DNA of 64,000 bases from Thiosymbion sp942492625. GTDB lineage: Bacteria; Pseudomonadota; Gammaproteobacteria; Chromatiales; Chromatiaceae. Both the position numbers and the translations under genes were made by a program. Positions 27,179 to 35,317 of the stretch are shown piece by piece. The first letter of the stretch is position 1. The number at the start of each line of letters is the position of its first letter. The stretch is taken from positions 310,001-374,000 of the forward strand of contig CALOFM010000019.1 in the NCBI GenBank assembly GCA_942492625.1. Reading direction: 5' to 3'. The notes beneath the pieces were generated by a model, which saw nothing but the letters and a program-made list of their open reading frames with translations, had not been told where the DNA came from and ran no database searches.

Positions 27179-29395
27179 TTGACCGAGGACAACCACACCA
27201 TCTTGCGCGTAGCCGTAGCGGCACCGCTGCCAATCCTATTCGACTACCTGCCAGCAGCCGGTGCCGAAGCGGTCCCGGCCCCGGGGGGGCGCGTGCTCGT
27301 TCCCTTCGGACGCAGCCGCCGCGTGGGTATGATCGTCGAGGTGACCGACCAAACCGGGCAGGACAGGGAACGGCTCAAGCCCGTCGACTCGTTGCTCGAC
27401 GCCGCCCCTGTGCTCGCCCCCGCAGACTTGCGGTTCATCCTCTGGGCGGCCGGCTATTATCAGCAGCCCCCGGGCGAGGCACTGTTCACCGCGCTTCCCG
27501 CCCGCATGCGCCGCCCATCGCCAACCCTGGTGACCGGCGAGCCGGGCTGGCGGCTCACCCCGGAAGGACGCGACGGTATCGAAGGCTTGGCGCGCCGCGC
27601 CCCCCGACAAGCGCAGGTCGGCAGGGAACTTCTAGAGAGTGCGGCCGGACTGGCAACCGCTGTCCTCACCAGCCGTCTCGGCGATTGCCGCCCTGCCCTG
27701 CGGGCGCTGGCGGCCCGCGGCTGGGCCGAGCCCTGCCGGCTCGGGTCTGGCGCGCAGGAGCAAAGAGACTTGCCCGCAGGTGCCGGTCCCGACCTCAATC
27801 CCCACCAGCAACGGGCCGTAGATTCGGTCCGCGGGGCGCTCGGGGGCTTCCGCGCCTTCCTGTTGGACGGTGTCACCGGCAGCGGCAAGACCGAGGTCTA
27901 CGTACATCTGCTTCAGACCGTCCTCGGCGCCGGTCGCCAGGCGTTGGTCCTGGTCCCGGAAATCGGCCTGACGCCCCAGCTGCTCCGCCGGCTCGCCCAG
28001 CGGGTCCCGGTCCCAACGGTGACGCTGCACTCCGCCTTGAGCGCCGTGGAGCGGGAGCGTGCCTGGCGCCGCGCCGCCAGCGGCGAGGCTGCCCTGGTGG
28101 TCGGCACCCGTTCGGCCGTGTTCGTGCCCTTGCCGCGGCTGGGCCTGATCTTGGTCGACGAGGAGCACGACCTCTCGTTCAAGCAGCAGGACGGCTTCCG
28201 CTATTCGGCGCGGGATCTGGCTGTGCGCCGAGCTCAGCAGGCGAATTGCCCCGTGGTCCTGGGCTCCGCCACGCCATCCCTGGAGACCCTGAACAACGCC
28301 CGCAACGGCCGCTACGCCGTGCTGGCACTTCCCGAGCGCGCCGGTGGCGCCCTGCCGCCGGACCTCGACACGCTGGATATCCGCGGCCAACCGCTGCGCG
28401 CGGGCCTGTCGCCAGTGCTGATACGCCTGATGCGCGAGCAGCTCGACGCGAGCAACCAGGTGCTGCTGTTCCTGAATCGGCGCGGTTTCGCACCCGTGCT
28501 CACATGCCACGACTGCGGCTGGGTCGGGGAGTGCCCCCACTGCGACGCCAGGCTTACCCTGCACCTGTCCACGAGCCGACTCTGGTGTCATCACTGCGGA
28601 CTGACGCGCCGGGTACCCACGGACTGTCCGGACTGCAAGGAATCGGATTTGCGCCCGCTGGGACGGGGCACGGAGCGCCTGGAAACCGAGCTGCGCGAGC
28701 TGTTTCCCGACACGCCCATGGCTCGAATCGACCGCGACAGCACGCGCCGCAAGGGCGAGTTGGAGCGCCTGTTGGACGCCGCACGGCACGGAGAGATCCC
28801 ATTGTTGCTGGGCACGCAGATGCTGGCTAAGGGGCATCATTTCCCGGACGTCACCCTGGTAGGCATTCTAGACCTGGACCAGGGACTGTACGGTGCCGAC
28901 TATCGTGCCCCCGAGCGCATGGCTCAGCTAGTGGTTCAGGTCGCCGGTAGGGCCGGGAGGGCGCTGCGCCCCGGCCGCGTGGTGCTTCAGACCCGGCACC
29001 CGGACCACCCCCTGTTGATCACCCTCCAGCGTAAAGGCTACGGAGCCTTTGCCACCGCCGCCCTGGAAGAGCGCCGGCAGGCGGCCCTGCCCCCGTTCTC
29101 TCACCAGGTCCTGATGCGGGCGGAGTCCAGCGATGCGCAAAAGGCGACCGACTTCCTGCACCAGGCCGTGCAGGAGGCAACGGACTTGATCGCAGACGGG
29201 CCTATGCTCCTCGGCCCCGTACCAGCTCCCATGGAGCGGCGCGGCGGGCGCTACCGCGCCCATCTGCTCCTGCAATCCGATCACCGCCAGCCACTGCATA
29301 ACTTCCTCACGGCTTGGCTACCGAGGGTCCGCGGGCTGCGCGGCTTCTCGCGGGTACGCTGGTCAGTCGACGTGGACCCCCAGGAAATGCTCTGA
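27179..29395 (+). CDS. priA: Primosomal protein N' (replication restart helicase PriA)
   Basis: The 738-aa protein has an N-terminal 3'-DNA-binding domain (LRVAVAAPLPILFDYLP), helicase motifs (LLDGVTGSGKTEVY Walker A, LILVDEEHD DEEH box) and the Zn-binding cysteine pairs CHDCGWVGECPHCD and CHHCG/CPDC. It reloads DnaB at stalled forks. The first in-frame initiator is TTG 27179. A second TTG at 27203 would start at LRVAVAAP, close to the E. coli N-terminus, and cannot be excluded. Confidence 0.95.
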   Translation: MTEDNHTILRVAVAAPLPILFDYLPAAGAEAVPAPGGRVLVPFGRSRRVGMIVEVTDQTGQDRERLKPVDSLLDAAPVLAPADLRFILWAAGYYQQPPGEALFTALPARMRRPSPTLVTGEPGWRLTPEGRDGIEGLARRAPRQAQVGRELLESAAGLATAVLTSRLGDCRPALRALAARGWAEPCRLGSGAQEQRDLPAGAGPDLNPHQQRAVDSVRGALGGFRAFLLDGVTGSGKTEVYVHLLQTVLGAGRQALVLVPEIGLTPQLLRRLAQRVPVPTVTLHSALSAVERERAWRRAASGEAALVVGTRSAVFVPLPRLGLILVDEEHDLSFKQQDGFRYSARDLAVRRAQQANCPVVLGSATPSLETLNNARNGRYAVLALPERAGGALPPDLDTLDIRGQPLRAGLSPVLIRLMREQLDASNQVLLFLNRRGFAPVLTCHDCGWVGECPHCDARLTLHLSTSRLWCHHCGLTRRVPTDCPDCKESDLRPLGRGTERLETELRELFPDTPMARIDRDSTRRKGELERLLDAARHGEIPLLLGTQMLAKGHHFPDVTLVGILDLDQGLYGADYRAPERMAQLVVQVAGRAGRALRPGRVVLQTRHPDHPLLITLQRKGYGAFATAALEERRQAALPPFSHQVLMRAESSDAQKATDFLHQAVQEATDLIADGPMLLGPVPAPMERRGGRYRAHLLLQSDHRQPLHNFLTAWLPRVRGLRGFSRVRWSVDVDPQEML

Positions 29396-29447
29396 GACCG
29401 CGTTTGCTGGTATGCTTTCGGGCTTTGCAGTCCAACATTCGAGCCCG

Positions 29448-31208
29448 ATGAAGCAACAGGTCAAGGATCTCCTCGCCACCGCCTTGGGAAAGCTCGCTGC
29501 CGGCGGTCTCCTTCCGGAGTCCGGGCTGCCCGACATCCAAGTGGAGCGCGCCCGCGACCAGAGCCACGGCGACTTCTCCTCCAACGCGTCCATGGTCCTG
29601 GCCAAGCTCGCCCGCACCAAGCCGCGCGATCTGGCCGCGCGCCTGGTGGAGGCATTGCCCCCATCACCCCTGGTCGAGCGGGTGGAGATCGCTGGTCCCG
29701 GCTTCGTCAACTTCTTTCTCTCTCCCAGCGCCTATCACGCCCTGGTGCCGCAAATCCTTGCGGCCGGTCCGGCCTACGGCCGCAGCGACCTCGGAGCAGG
29801 CAAGCGGGTCCAGGTGGAGTTCGTCTCCGCCAATCCGACCGGCCCCCTGCATGTCGGCCACGGACGCGGCGCGGCATACGGCGCGGTGGTGGCGGAGCTG
29901 CTCGCGGCAGTAGGCTTCGACGTGCACCGTGAGTACTACGTCAACGACGCGGGCCGGCAGATGGACATCCTGGCCACCTCCGTATGGCTGCGTTACCTGG
30001 AGCTGTGCGGGGAGGCGCTCGCGTTTCCCAGCAACGGCTATATGGGCGACTACGTTTGGGACATCGCGGCATCCCTTCACCGGGAGCACGGAGACGGCTA
30101 CCGCTGCCCGGCGGACGAGGTGCTCCAGGGAGTGCCCGCGGACGAGCCGACCGGCGGCGACAAGGAGGCCCACGTCGATGCCCTGATCGAGCGCGCCCGC
30201 CACCTGCTGGGAGACAACCGTTACCGGCTCGTGTTCGAGCTCGGGCTCAACCGCATCCTGGACGATATCCGCGACGACCTCTCCCTGTTCGGCGTCGATT
30301 ACGAGGAGTGGTACTCGGAGCGCTCTCTGACCGAGAGCGGTGCGGTGAACAAGGCCATCGAGCGCCTGCGCGAGGCGGGGCACCTCTACGAGCGCGAAGG
30401 TGCCCTCTGGTTCCGCTCCAGCGCCTTCGGCGACGAGAAGGACCGGGTGGTGGTGCGCGACAACGGCCAGACCACCTATTTCGCCTCCGACATCGCCTAT
30501 CACATGGACAAGCTCGAGCGCGGGTTCGACCGTGTCATCGACGTCTGGGGGGCGGATCACCACGGCTATGTGCCGCGGGTGAAGGCCGCCCTGACCGCCC
30601 TCGGCGACGACCCGGGCAAGCTGGACGTGCTGCTGGTGCAGTTCGCCATCCTCTTCAGCAAAGGCGAGAAAGTGCAGATGTCCACCCGCTCCGGGGAATT
30701 CGTCACCCTGCGCCAGCTGCGCAAGGAGGTGGGCAGGGATGCCGCGCGCTTTTTCTACGTGATGCGCCGCTGCGAGCAGCACCTGGATTTCGACCTGGAC
30801 TTGGCCAAATCCCAGTCCGCGGACAACCCGGTCTACTACGTCCAGTACGCGCACGCCCGGGTCTGCAGCGTGCTGCGCCAGGCAGCAGAAAAGGGCATCG
30901 CGGTGGAGCCGAGCCCCGCGGAGACGAACCTGGACCTGCTCACGGAGCCTCACGAGGAGGCCCTGCTCAAGAACCTGTCCCGGTATCCCGAAATCGTCGA
31001 GGCGGCGGCACTGACCGAAGAGCCCCACCAGCTCACACACTATCTGCGCGAGCTGGCCAACGACTTCCACACCTACTACAACGCCCACCAGTTCCTGGTG
31101 GAGGACGAGCACCTGCGCGACGCCCGCATCAAGCTAATACTGGCGGCGCGGCAGGTGCTGCGCAACGGGCTCAACCTGCTTGGCGTATCGGCGCCCGAGA
31201 GCATGTGA
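29448..31208 (+). CDS. argS: Arginyl-tRNA synthetase
   Basis: The 586-aa class I synthetase has the Arg-specific N-terminal Add-1 domain (residues 1-100), the HIGH-type signature PTGPLHVGHGRGA and the substitute KMSKS region KVQMSTRSGEF. The anticodon-binding DALR domain is at the C-terminus (HTYYNAHQFLV). ATG 29448 matches the family start; an upstream ATG would add 12 residues. A SPOR-domain gene follows after 1 bp, an arrangement common in gammaproteobacteria. Confidence 0.96.
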   Translation: MKQQVKDLLATALGKLAAGGLLPESGLPDIQVERARDQSHGDFSSNASMVLAKLARTKPRDLAARLVEALPPSPLVERVEIAGPGFVNFFLSPSAYHALVPQILAAGPAYGRSDLGAGKRVQVEFVSANPTGPLHVGHGRGAAYGAVVAELLAAVGFDVHREYYVNDAGRQMDILATSVWLRYLELCGEALAFPSNGYMGDYVWDIAASLHREHGDGYRCPADEVLQGVPADEPTGGDKEAHVDALIERARHLLGDNRYRLVFELGLNRILDDIRDDLSLFGVDYEEWYSERSLTESGAVNKAIERLREAGHLYEREGALWFRSSAFGDEKDRVVVRDNGQTTYFASDIAYHMDKLERGFDRVIDVWGADHHGYVPRVKAALTALGDDPGKLDVLLVQFAILFSKGEKVQMSTRSGEFVTLRQLRKEVGRDAARFFYVMRRCEQHLDFDLDLAKSQSADNPVYYVQYAHARVCSVLRQAAEKGIAVEPSPAETNLDLLTEPHEEALLKNLSRYPEIVEAAALTEEPHQLTHYLRELANDFHTYYNAHQFLVEDEHLRDARIKLILAARQVLRNGLNLLGVSAPESM

Positions 31209-31209
31209 A

Positions 31210-31827
31210 ATGGCTACCAGAGACTACAAGGCACGCGAGAGAAACAAGTCACACCGGGGGCGCCGCGGAGGCTCCGGCTTCTTCTGGTTCGTCACCGGCG
31301 CGGTGTTCGGGGGCTTCGGGGTAGGCATCGCCTGGATGTTTCAGGACCGCTTACCGGACGGGACCACGCCGAGCGCACAGACCCGAGGCGGAGTCACCCG
31401 CCAAGCCTCGTTTCGATTTTCACCACATACTCCCGGAGATGGAGGTGGTCGTCTCGGACGAGGAGCTGAGCGCTCCCGCGGCATTACCCCCGCCCAAGCC
31501 ACCGCAACAAGAAAAGGTGCAGCCCGGCGAGCTACCGAAACCGCAGCCGCAGCAGGCGGCAAAGCCGGAGAAACCGCAGGCACCCCAGCACGCCACCGAC
31601 GGCACCTCCTACTTGGTACAGGTCGCCTCCTTCCGCAAAGCGCCGGATGCGGAACGGCTCAAGGCCAAGCTCGCCCTGCTCGGGGTTCAGGCGCAGATCC
31701 AACAGGTGACGGTCAACGGCAAGGCATACCATCGGGTCCGCGCGGGCCCCTACAAGGGCAAGCAGGAGGTGAACAAGACCCGCGCCCTGCTGACGGGCTG
31801 GACAGCATCGCGGTCAAGCTGAAATAG
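31210..31827 (+). CDS. SPOR-domain cell-division protein (two compensating frame breaks)
   Basis: The N-terminus has a basic cytoplasmic tail and one membrane helix (FFWFVTGAVFGGFGVG). The outer part is readable only in a second frame: RFDFHHILPEMEVVV, a Pro/Gln-rich linker, then the peptidoglycan-binding SPOR domain (SYLVQVASFRKAPDAERLKA). The true C-terminus (LDSIAVKLK) is back in the first frame. One extra base near 31402 and one missing base near 31793 explain this. FtsN-like proteins bind denuded septal glycans. Without repair the first frame stays open but encodes a meaningless middle. Confidence 0.8.
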   Translation: MATRDYKARERNKSHRGRRGGSGFFWFVTGAVFGGFGVGIAWMFQDRLPDGTTPSAQTRGGVTRQASFRFSPHTPGDGGGRLGRGAERSRGITPAQATATRKGAARRATETAAAAGGKAGETAGTPARHRRHLLLGTGRLLPQSAGCGTAQGQARPARGSGADPTGDGQRQGIPSGPRGPLQGQAGGEQDPRPADGLDSIAVKLK

Positions 31828-31968
31828 GAAGACGCCGAGCTTTGCGCCCCGCTTGTCTGCGGTCAAGGGCTCGCTGCCAGCAAAAAAAATCGATCGGCCT
31901 ATTGCAAGGCGACGAAAAATACCTAGGATTAGGCCGCAAATAATCACACCCCGAGAGGGTTCGCAGAC

Positions 31969-33290
31969 ATGACCATCGTCCCTTCCGTTGCGCCCGCAGC
32001 GCCCCTCGGGGCGGAATTCGCGGAAGGCATACCCGAGGAGCCCCCCCAGTCGCGTCCCGGCGCCGCCCATCCAGCTTCCCCCAGCCGTCTATCCCCGTCC
32101 AAATCGTTTCCCGGTTAGCCCCGAAACCCGAGCCTTCCGCCGCCGCTTCTTCCCCGGCGTCTCCGACGCCGAGTGGAGCGATTGGCGCTGGCAGCTGCGC
32201 CGACGCATCCGTGATCTGGTCTCGCTGGAGCAGGTGTTCACGCTGTCAGAGGACGAGCGCGCGGCAGTTGGCCGTCACCAGGGGCCTTTGCCGGTTGGCA
32301 TCACGCCCTACTACGCGAGCCGCATGGACCCGGCCGATCCGGCCGACCCGTTGCGCCGCACCCACCTCCCGGTGGGAGACGAGTGCCTGCGCAGCCCGGG
32401 CGAGGCAGACGACCCGTTGGGCGAGGACGGCCACACCGCTGTACCGGGGTTGGTGCACCGCTATCCGGACCGGGTTCTGTTTCTGGTCTCCTCGACCTGC
32501 TCGACCTATTGCCGTTACTGCACGCGCTCGCGCATGGTGGGGGACAGTGGCGATTACGAGTTCGGCAACGGACAGTGGGAACGTGCGATCGACTACATCG
32601 GCAACCACCCGGAGATCCGCAACGTGCTGCTGTCCGGCGGGGATCCCCTGACCCTGGCCGACGACAAGCTCGACTGGCTGCTCGGGCGGCTGCGAAGCAT
32701 TCCTCATCTGGAGGTAGTCCGTATCGGCACCAAGGTGCCGGTGGTGATGCCGATGCGCATCACGCCGAGAGCTCGTCCGCATGCTGCGTAAGGTACCATC
32801 CCCTGTGGATGAGCATCCACTTCACCCACCCGGGCGAGCTGTCCGCGGAAGTCACCGCCGCCTGCGCCCGCCTCGCCGACGCCGGCATTCCCCTCGGAAG
32901 CCAGACGGTGCTGCTCAAAGGCACCAACGACGAGCTGGGAACACTCAAGCACCTCTTTCACGGACTGCTGCGGCGGCGTGTGCGCCCGTATTATCTGTAT
33001 CAGTGCGACCCGATCGGCGGCTCGTCCCACTTCCGCACTCCAGTGGAGAAGGGCTTGGAGATGATCCGGGGCCTGCGCGGACACACCACCGGCTACGCGG
33101 TGCCGACCTACGTGATCGACGCCCCCGGCGGAGGAGGCAAGATCCCGTTGCTGCCGAGCTACGTTTCCGGGCGGCAAGGAGACGACCTGCTGTTGACCAA
33201 CTTCGAGGGCAACAGCTACCGCTACCCCGACCCGGGCGGCGCTCGTCGGCAGCGGCCCATGCGGACGAACCGACATGCGCGTCGGCATGA
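31969..33290 (+). CDS. kamA: Lysine 2,3-aminomutase (radical SAM; interrupted frame)
   Basis: A GAGAGGG ribosome site precedes ATG 31969. Radical-SAM cysteines CSTYCRYC, the LLSGGDPLTL motif and the PLP lysine in PGGGGKIPLLPSYV are all present. KamA converts L-lysine to L-beta-lysine. The frame breaks near 32040 (C-run), 32766 (extra A; repair gives RITPELVRMLRK) and 32795 (extra G; repair gives YHPLWMSIHFTHP). The end is uncertain: 33290 in one frame, 33417 in another. The next gene starts at 33275, so overlap is likely. EpmB (elongation factor P lysine mutase) is the alternative, but the neighbours favour a metabolic KamA. Confidence 0.8.
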
Positions 33291-34262
33291 CCTACGACCT
33301 GCGGGACTGGTACCTCGACCCGCGGCTTCAGCGAAGAGCAAACGGCCGAATTCGACGCGCAGGACACGGTCGACGCCATCGCCGCCTGTATCGCCGCGCG
33401 CGGTCACGAACCGGTAGCCATCGGCAACCTGTTCCAGCTGGCCGAGCGGCTGGTCGCGGGAGAGCGCTGGGATCTGGTGTTCAACATCGCCGAAGGGATG
33501 CGGGGTCTGAGCCGCGAGGCCCAGATACCGGCGCTGCTCGAGGGCTACGGCGTACCCTACGTGTTCTCCGATCCCCTGACGCTTGCCTTGACCCTGGACA
33601 AGGGCATGGCCAAGCGGGTGGTGCGCGATCATGGCGTCGCGACCCCCGACTTCGCGGTTGTCGCGGAGCCGCGCGAGCTGGTCGGTATCGGGCTCTCCTA
33701 CCCGGTGTTCGCCAAGCCCTTGGCCGAGGGTACCGGCAAGGGCGTCTGCGCGGCCTCCCATGTCACGGATGCCAAGGCCTTGGCGCGGGTGTGCGAGGAT
33801 CTTCTGGCCCGCTTCCGCCAGCCCGTGCTGATCGAAAGCTACCTGCCCGGACGCGAGCTTACCGTAGGCATCCTCGGCACCGGCGGCGCGGCGAGGGCGA
33901 TCGGCGTGATGGAGATGCAGCTCACCGCCGCGGCCGAGCCCCACAGTTACTCCTACGAGAACAAGGAGCACTACGAGGGCCGGGTCACCTATCGCCTGGC
34001 CGACGACACCGGGGCGCGCGCCGCCTCGCGCGTAGCCCTGCTCGCATGGCGTGCCTTGCGCTGCCGCGACGGAGGGCGCGTGGACCTGCGCTGCGACGCC
34101 GCCGGGCAGCCGCAGTTCCTGGAGGTGAACCCCCTGGCGGGCCTGCACCCGGTGCGCTCCGACCTGGTGATACTGACGCGGCTCGCCGGCCGCGACCACG
34201 CCTGGCTGATCGACCGCATCCTCGACGCGGCCTGCACGCGACTCGGCCTGGGACCGGGGTGA
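33275..34262 (+). CDS. ATP-grasp ligase, D-Ala-D-Ala ligase-like (first of two)
   Basis: The protein begins MRVGMTYDLRDWYLD and, after one extra base near 33320 is removed, continues GFSEEQTAEFDAQDTVDAI. It has about 328 aa. D-Ala-D-Ala-ligase-like features follow: DLVFNIAEGMRG, LTLDKGMAKRVV, PVFAKPLAEGTGKGV (ATP-binding Lys) and the metal-binding FLEVNPLAGLHP. The N-terminal third differs from Ddl, and the cell-wall ddl gene would lie near ftsQ/murC, so a different amino-acid ligation is expected. The stop overlaps the next start by GTGA. Confidence 0.8.
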
Positions 34263-35302
34263 GCCGCCTCGCCCTGGTGCTGCACGACCGGGTGCCTGCT
34301 GACGCCCCCCCGGACCAACTGGACACCATGGAGCAGGTGCGCGGTGTCGCACGGGTACTGGAACAGCTCGGCTACCGCACGCGGCCGCTTGCCCTGGATC
34401 TCGATCTCGGCGAGGTGCGACGGCGCCTGCGCGGCCTCGACCCCACGGTGGTAATCAACCTGGCAGAGTCCATCGAGGAGGACGGGCGGCTCGCGCACCT
34501 GCCGGCTCAGCTGCTCGAGGCCTCGGGCATCCCCTTCACGGGCTGCCCCGGCGAGGCACTCTACCGCACCACCAACAAACCGCTGGCAAAACGTCTGCTG
34601 CGCGCAGCCGGGCTGCCGACGCCGGACTGGCTCATGGGGCCGGCGTTGCCCGCCGCCGGGTTCCAGGACCCGGGGCCCTGGCTGGTGAAGTCGGTGTGGG
34701 AGGACGCATCCCTGGGCCTGGATGCCGGCGCCCTGGTCAGCGGTGGCAAGGCACTGGCCGCGCGTCTCGCCACATCCGTGCGGCGCCATGGCGGCGCCTG
34801 GTTCGCGGAGCGCTACGTCGAGGGCCGTGAATTCAACGTCAGCCTGCTCGACGGGGCGAACGGCCCCGGACGGCCCGGACGGCACGGCCCGGACGGCCCG
34901 GACGGCCAACGAGATCCTACGGTGCTGCCGCTGGCCGAGATACGCTTCCGGAACTACCCGCCCGGCGTCCCGCCCATCGTCGACTATGCCGCCAAGTGGG
35001 ATACCGCGAGCTTCGGCTACCGCAACACCCGACGCACCTTCGCCGCCGGCGCGTCGGACGCGGATCTGCGCGAGCACTTGGCGAGGCTCGCCCGCGCGTG
35101 CTGGACAATCTTCGGACTGCGCGGCTACGCGCGGGTGGACTTCCGGATCGATACCTCGGGAGAGGCCTGGATCATCGAGGTCAACGCCAACCCCTGCATC
35201 GCCCCGGACGCGGGTTTCACCGCCGCCGCCGCGCGGGCCGGGATGGATCTGCGGGACCTTGTCACCCGGCTGCTCGCCGCGGCGTCGCCGCCGGTCGGCT
35301 GA
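34259..35302 (+). CDS. ATP-grasp ligase, D-Ala-D-Ala ligase-like (second of two)
   Basis: This uninterrupted 347-aa gene starts at GTG 34259 (MSRLALVLHDRV). It has VVINLAESIEEDGRLAHLPAQLLE, TNKPLAKRLLRAAGLPTP, LVKSVWEDASLGLD (ATP-binding Lys) and the C-terminal metal site WIIEVNANPCIAPDAGF. It is coupled to the first ligase, and two distinct ligases in tandem imply two successive peptide- or amide-bond steps. A Gly/Pro/Asp repeat (about residues 202-217) interrupts the usual short loop after NVSLLDG. Confidence 0.88.
   Translation: MSRLALVLHDRVPADAPPDQLDTMEQVRGVARVLEQLGYRTRPLALDLDLGEVRRRLRGLDPTVVINLAESIEEDGRLAHLPAQLLEASGIPFTGCPGEALYRTTNKPLAKRLLRAAGLPTPDWLMGPALPAAGFQDPGPWLVKSVWEDASLGLDAGALVSGGKALAARLATSVRRHGGAWFAERYVEGREFNVSLLDGANGPGRPGRHGPDGPDGQRDPTVLPLAEIRFRNYPPGVPPIVDYAAKWDTASFGYRNTRRTFAAGASDADLREHLARLARACWTIFGLRGYARVDFRIDTSGEAWIIEVNANPCIAPDAGFTAAAARAGMDLRDLVTRLLAAASPPVG
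34861..34907 (+). repeat. 9-bp microrepeat array inside the second ATP-grasp gene
   Basis: About five imperfect copies of CGGCCCGGA run head to tail and encode a GPGRPGRHGPDGPDG-type loop. One unit differs by the insertion of CAC, which keeps the frame. Unit length is a multiple of three, so copy-number changes alter only loop length. Confidence 0.7.
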
Positions 35303-35317
35303 CCCACTCGTCTTGCC

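Noticed and set aside
34861..34907. Short tandem repeats considered as a CRISPR array
   Set aside because: Units are contiguous 9-mers with no spacers, inside a coding frame.
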